A stretch of DNA of 16,526 bases from an uncultured Oscillospiraceae bacterium (GTDB lineage Bacteria; Bacillota; Clostridia; Oscillospirales; Oscillospiraceae): contig CAAEEO010000052.1 in assembly GCA_900754965.1 (NCBI GenBank), positions 1 through 16,526 on the forward strand, read 5' to 3'. Position numbers and translations under genes: made by a program. The notes beneath the pieces were generated by a model. That model made no database searches. It was not told the origin of the DNA and was given only the letters and a program-made list of their open reading frames with translations. Shown here piece by piece: positions 15,501 through 16,526 of this stretch. Every line of letters begins with the position of its first letter. Positions within the stretch are counted from its first letter, which is position 1.

Positions 15501-16355
15501 CCGGAAACTATGGGCATCTTCAAATCTCCCGCGCCTCTCGGATTGACTGCGGATGACCCCATAGTAGGGAAGACGGGTACATTGGGAATTCCTGAATTCG
15601 GCACGCCATTTACCCGGGGAATGTTGGTCGATACCCAACCGGAGCAGTTTGACACATTGATTCGTCTGTCTGGGTTCTCCCACGGCACCGATGTTTGGAA
15701 CGATAACATCCACGATATCGTTGTCAATGGAATAGCGACAGTTAATGAATGTGTGGGCTGCCGTGACGATATTATGCTGTACCTGATCCAGAAAGGAATG
15801 GAACCCAGCTTGGCCTTTAAGGTCATGGAGGCTGTCCGAAAGGGAAAAGTCAAAAAGAGCGGATCTTTCCCTGGGGATGCAGAGGCGATCATGCGGGAAA
15901 AAGGTGTGCCGGAGTGGTATATTGAGTCCTGCCGGAAAATTGCCTATCTGTTCCCCAAGGCACACGCTGTGGCGTATGTGATGATGGCATTCCGCATTGC
16001 ATGGTTTAAGGTTCATAAGCCGCTGGCTTTTTACGCTGCTTATTTTTATCGCCGCAGCCAGAAAAACAGTTTTGACGCAGAATTGATGACGGAGGGCATT
16101 GATAAGGTGCGGGCAAAAATCAATGAACTGCGGAATAAGCAAACGACGGCCACTGAGGACGATATCATGACCACCTTAGAGTGCGTCTATGAGTTCTATT
16201 TGCGTGGGTTCTCATTTGCACCTATGAGCGTGTCGGAAAGCGATGCTACGAAGTTCCTTCTTGTTGGGGACAAGCAGCTGCGCGCACCCTTTGTCTCTAT
16301 TGGCGGCTTGGGAGAGGCTGCGGCATACGATTTGGCGGCAGCAGCGAAAAAATGA
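12516..16355 (+). CDS. polC: DNA polymerase III alpha subunit PolC, ended by an in-frame UGA
   Basis: PolC is the Firmicute replicative polymerase with built-in proofreading. Seen in order: a short divergent N-terminal domain; OB fold (about 110-200); PHP domain start HIELHLHTRFSN (209-220); inserted DEDD exonuclease with AFDIETTGL (D301, E303), HNADFD (D384) and HHRAYDDAAV (about D444); PHP remainder with ATCDVHFLDPED (611-622); palm with GSRGSVGSS (759-767) and PDIDLNFSGEYQ (D842, D844); Cys4 zinc site (C787, C790, C803, C812/C815); fingers; and C-terminal domain. The frame ends after 1279 codons at TGA (16353-16355), within the C-terminal region GGLGEAAAYDLAAAAKK. The same frame then continues for 42 recognisable PolC codons. 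With them the protein would be 1322 aa, still shorter than the ~1440 aa Bacillus PolC, mostly at the N terminus. It lies 5 nt after ispG; AAGGG about 12 nt before the ATG is a weak ribosome site. Confidence 0.95.
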   Translation: MAKVPFLDIFPGCGGMEDLCGGMSRATVSQVLITKESQLMEIVADFTRAPAPAELTAVESRIADDYGLNRVSVQANYPKETESKNGGGEVVMGRKLNIKNLMQIGDLTPDSGNVAVSGRVFFAESRDIAKRNATIMTFDITDCTGSVRCTKFLKSDEEKVAVDKIREGDYVTVTGYMGYSKYEEDMVLEPKNVWKIKHEIRQDTCEEKHIELHLHTRFSNTDALTEPKEVVKRAAQWGMPAIAVTDHGVVQAFPDMWHAGKDYGVKIIYGVEGYYVDDMHIKQPVKGHSDLPLTSEFIAFDIETTGLSPQNDRMTEIGAILFQGGEIKQNFQCFVNPHMPIPPDIKRLTGISDEDVKDAPDEDEAMRRFLEFVDGRPIIAHNADFDTSFMREACKRSGIPFHPVVIDTLVLAQCLMTDLKRFKLDIVSRKLKLPEFNHHRAYDDAAVVARIMGKFIPMLAERGAQKVSDINEAVSGLHRLDLGRNRHICLLAKNKAGLKNLYKIISASQIEHYNKSRKHPTMPRSLIEQYRENIFVGSACEAGELYDAVLRGKTEAEIEEIASFYDYLEIMPLLNNRFLIENGTVKSDEDLREINRKIVALGKKMGKPVVATCDVHFLDPEDEIYRKILLSSKKFADADKDLPIYFRTTDEVLKEFAYLGEEICREVVITNPKMIADQVEEFDLLPKDLFAPKIENSKEELERLVLGKMHRIYGDNPDPIVTERVNTELRTILDHEYDVIYMSAQKLVQNSLEHGYLVGSRGSVGSSIVAYMSGITEVNSLPPHYICPNCKNAEFITDGSYGCGADMPDKTCPVCGTKYRKDGFDIPFETFLGFPGNEKTPDIDLNFSGEYQANAHNYTRELFGADHVFKAGTIGTLADKTAYGMAKKYLEEHDLHVTKAEENRLAKGCVGVKRTTGQHPGGLVIIPQDMEVTDFCPIQWAAEDPDCGIMTTHFEYHCMENNLLKLDELGHDDPTMIRMLEDMTGVNAQEIQLDDPETMGIFKSPAPLGLTADDPIVGKTGTLGIPEFGTPFTRGMLVDTQPEQFDTLIRLSGFSHGTDVWNDNIHDIVVNGIATVNECVGCRDDIMLYLIQKGMEPSLAFKVMEAVRKGKVKKSGSFPGDAEAIMREKGVPEWYIESCRKIAYLFPKAHAVAYVMMAFRIAWFKVHKPLAFYAAYFYRRSQKNSFDAELMTEGIDKVRAKINELRNKQTTATEDDIMTTLECVYEFYLRGFSFAPMSVSESDATKFLLVGDKQLRAPFVSIGGLGEAAAYDLAAAAKK

Positions 16356-16484
16356 CAAACCTTTGTGTCCATTGAGGAATCGGCTGCGGCCTGTCCGAAA
16401 GTATCACAGACCCACTTACAGACGCTGAAAAATATGGGGGCGTTGGGTGATCTGCCGGACACCAGTCAAATGACTTTATTCTAA
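16353..16484 (+). other. polC: In-frame UGA and separated PolC C-terminal tail with clamp-binding motif
   Basis: After the TGA the same frame gives QTFVSIEESAAACPKVSQTH, then LQTLKNMGALGDLPDTSQMT and LF, then TAA (16482-16484). This is the normal end of PolC: FLS/VSIEE...KVSxTxxxxLxxxGxLxxLPxxxQxxLF. The last residues QMTLF fit the beta-clamp-binding motif that ends PolC (QLSLF in Bacillus). The tail has no start signal of its own. Possible explanations are a nonsense substitution (for example GGA to TGA), a base error in the sequence, or UGA read-through; the UGA-C context is a leaky one. A frameshift is excluded because the frame is unchanged. Confidence 0.88.
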
Positions 16485-16526
16485 AATCCTTTCAACCCTA
16501 TCAATAGCAAGTCCGGCTGAAATTCA
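16485..16526. other. Sequence after polC, no feature seen
   Basis: These last 42 bases contain no stem-loop with a T-tract, no start codon with a ribosome site and no recognisable promoter. No terminator for the pyrH-polC cluster is visible before the window ends. Confidence 0.5.

Noticed and set aside
14439..16142. A 567-codon open frame on the minus strand opposite polC
   Set aside because: It is exactly antisense to well conserved PolC sequence, has a His/Gln-rich composition typical of a mirrored frame, no ribosome site, and no recognisable domain.
16345..16360. Frameshift at the A6 run as the cause of the short polC frame
   Set aside because: The PolC tail after the TGA is in the same frame as the body, so an insertion or deletion cannot explain the stop; only a substitution or read-through can.
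6352..16484. Genome-wide reassignment of UGA to an amino acid
   Set aside because: pyrH, frr, uppS, cdsA and rseP all end in TGA at family-typical lengths, and no other internal TGA appears in the conserved genes.
1..16526. CRISPR arrays, tRNA or rRNA genes, and insertion sequences
   Set aside because: No regularly spaced direct repeats, cloverleaf-like sequences, rRNA segments or transposase motifs were recognised by eye on either strand.

Overview
The window looks like the chromosome of a spore-forming, low-to-moderate GC member of the Clostridia, probably an Oscillospiraceae/Ruminococcaceae-type gut anaerobe. The pointers are a spoIIGA-sigE sporulation pair, the Firmicute replicase PolC, the non-mevalonate (MEP) isoprenoid genes dxr and ispG placed in the pyrH-frr-uppS-cdsA-rseP-polC cluster, and an SLH-domain surface protein. 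The genus call is an inference.

Left region (1-2000): the 3' end of an SLH-domain gene (+) runs into a perfect 20-bp bidirectional terminator. On the other strand lies a retron: a sigma-A-like promoter (1270-1297), a ~170-nt msr-msd noncoding RNA (about 1092-1263) with matching a1/a2 arms, a UAGC branch-point context and an msd-like hairpin, and a 309-aa retron reverse transcriptase (137-1066). No effector gene is recognisable beside it. Upstream of the retron, and overlapping its promoter, is the frame-broken remnant of a phage/ICE-type gene (about 1281-1949). This accessory islet sits between two convergent backbone genes.

Middle region (1960-6194, all minus strand): brnQ (branched-chain amino acid carrier) with its own promoter, a terminator-like leader hairpin and a terminator; a cysteine-rich FMN-dependent alpha-hydroxy-acid dehydrogenase with its own promoter and terminator; then spoIIGA-sigE, the mother-cell sigma factor and its processing protease. 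SpoIIGA appears to lack a leader, because its -10 box ends 7 nt before the ATG.

Right region (6202-16526, plus strand): a compact divergent promoter zone between spoIIG and pyrH carries a partial Spo0A-box match. It is followed by the cluster pyrH-frr-uppS-cdsA-dxr-rseP-ispG-polC, whose genes mostly overlap or lie within a few bases of each other. It links UMP synthesis, ribosome recycling, undecaprenyl and MEP isoprenoid synthesis, phospholipid synthesis, intramembrane proteolysis and DNA replication.

The two observations most worth following are the retron with its readable ncRNA and no effector, and an in-frame UGA (16353-16355, context UGA-C) in polC. The UGA cuts off a well conserved 42-codon tail that ends in the beta-clamp-binding motif, although UGA is clearly a normal stop codon in the neighbouring genes.
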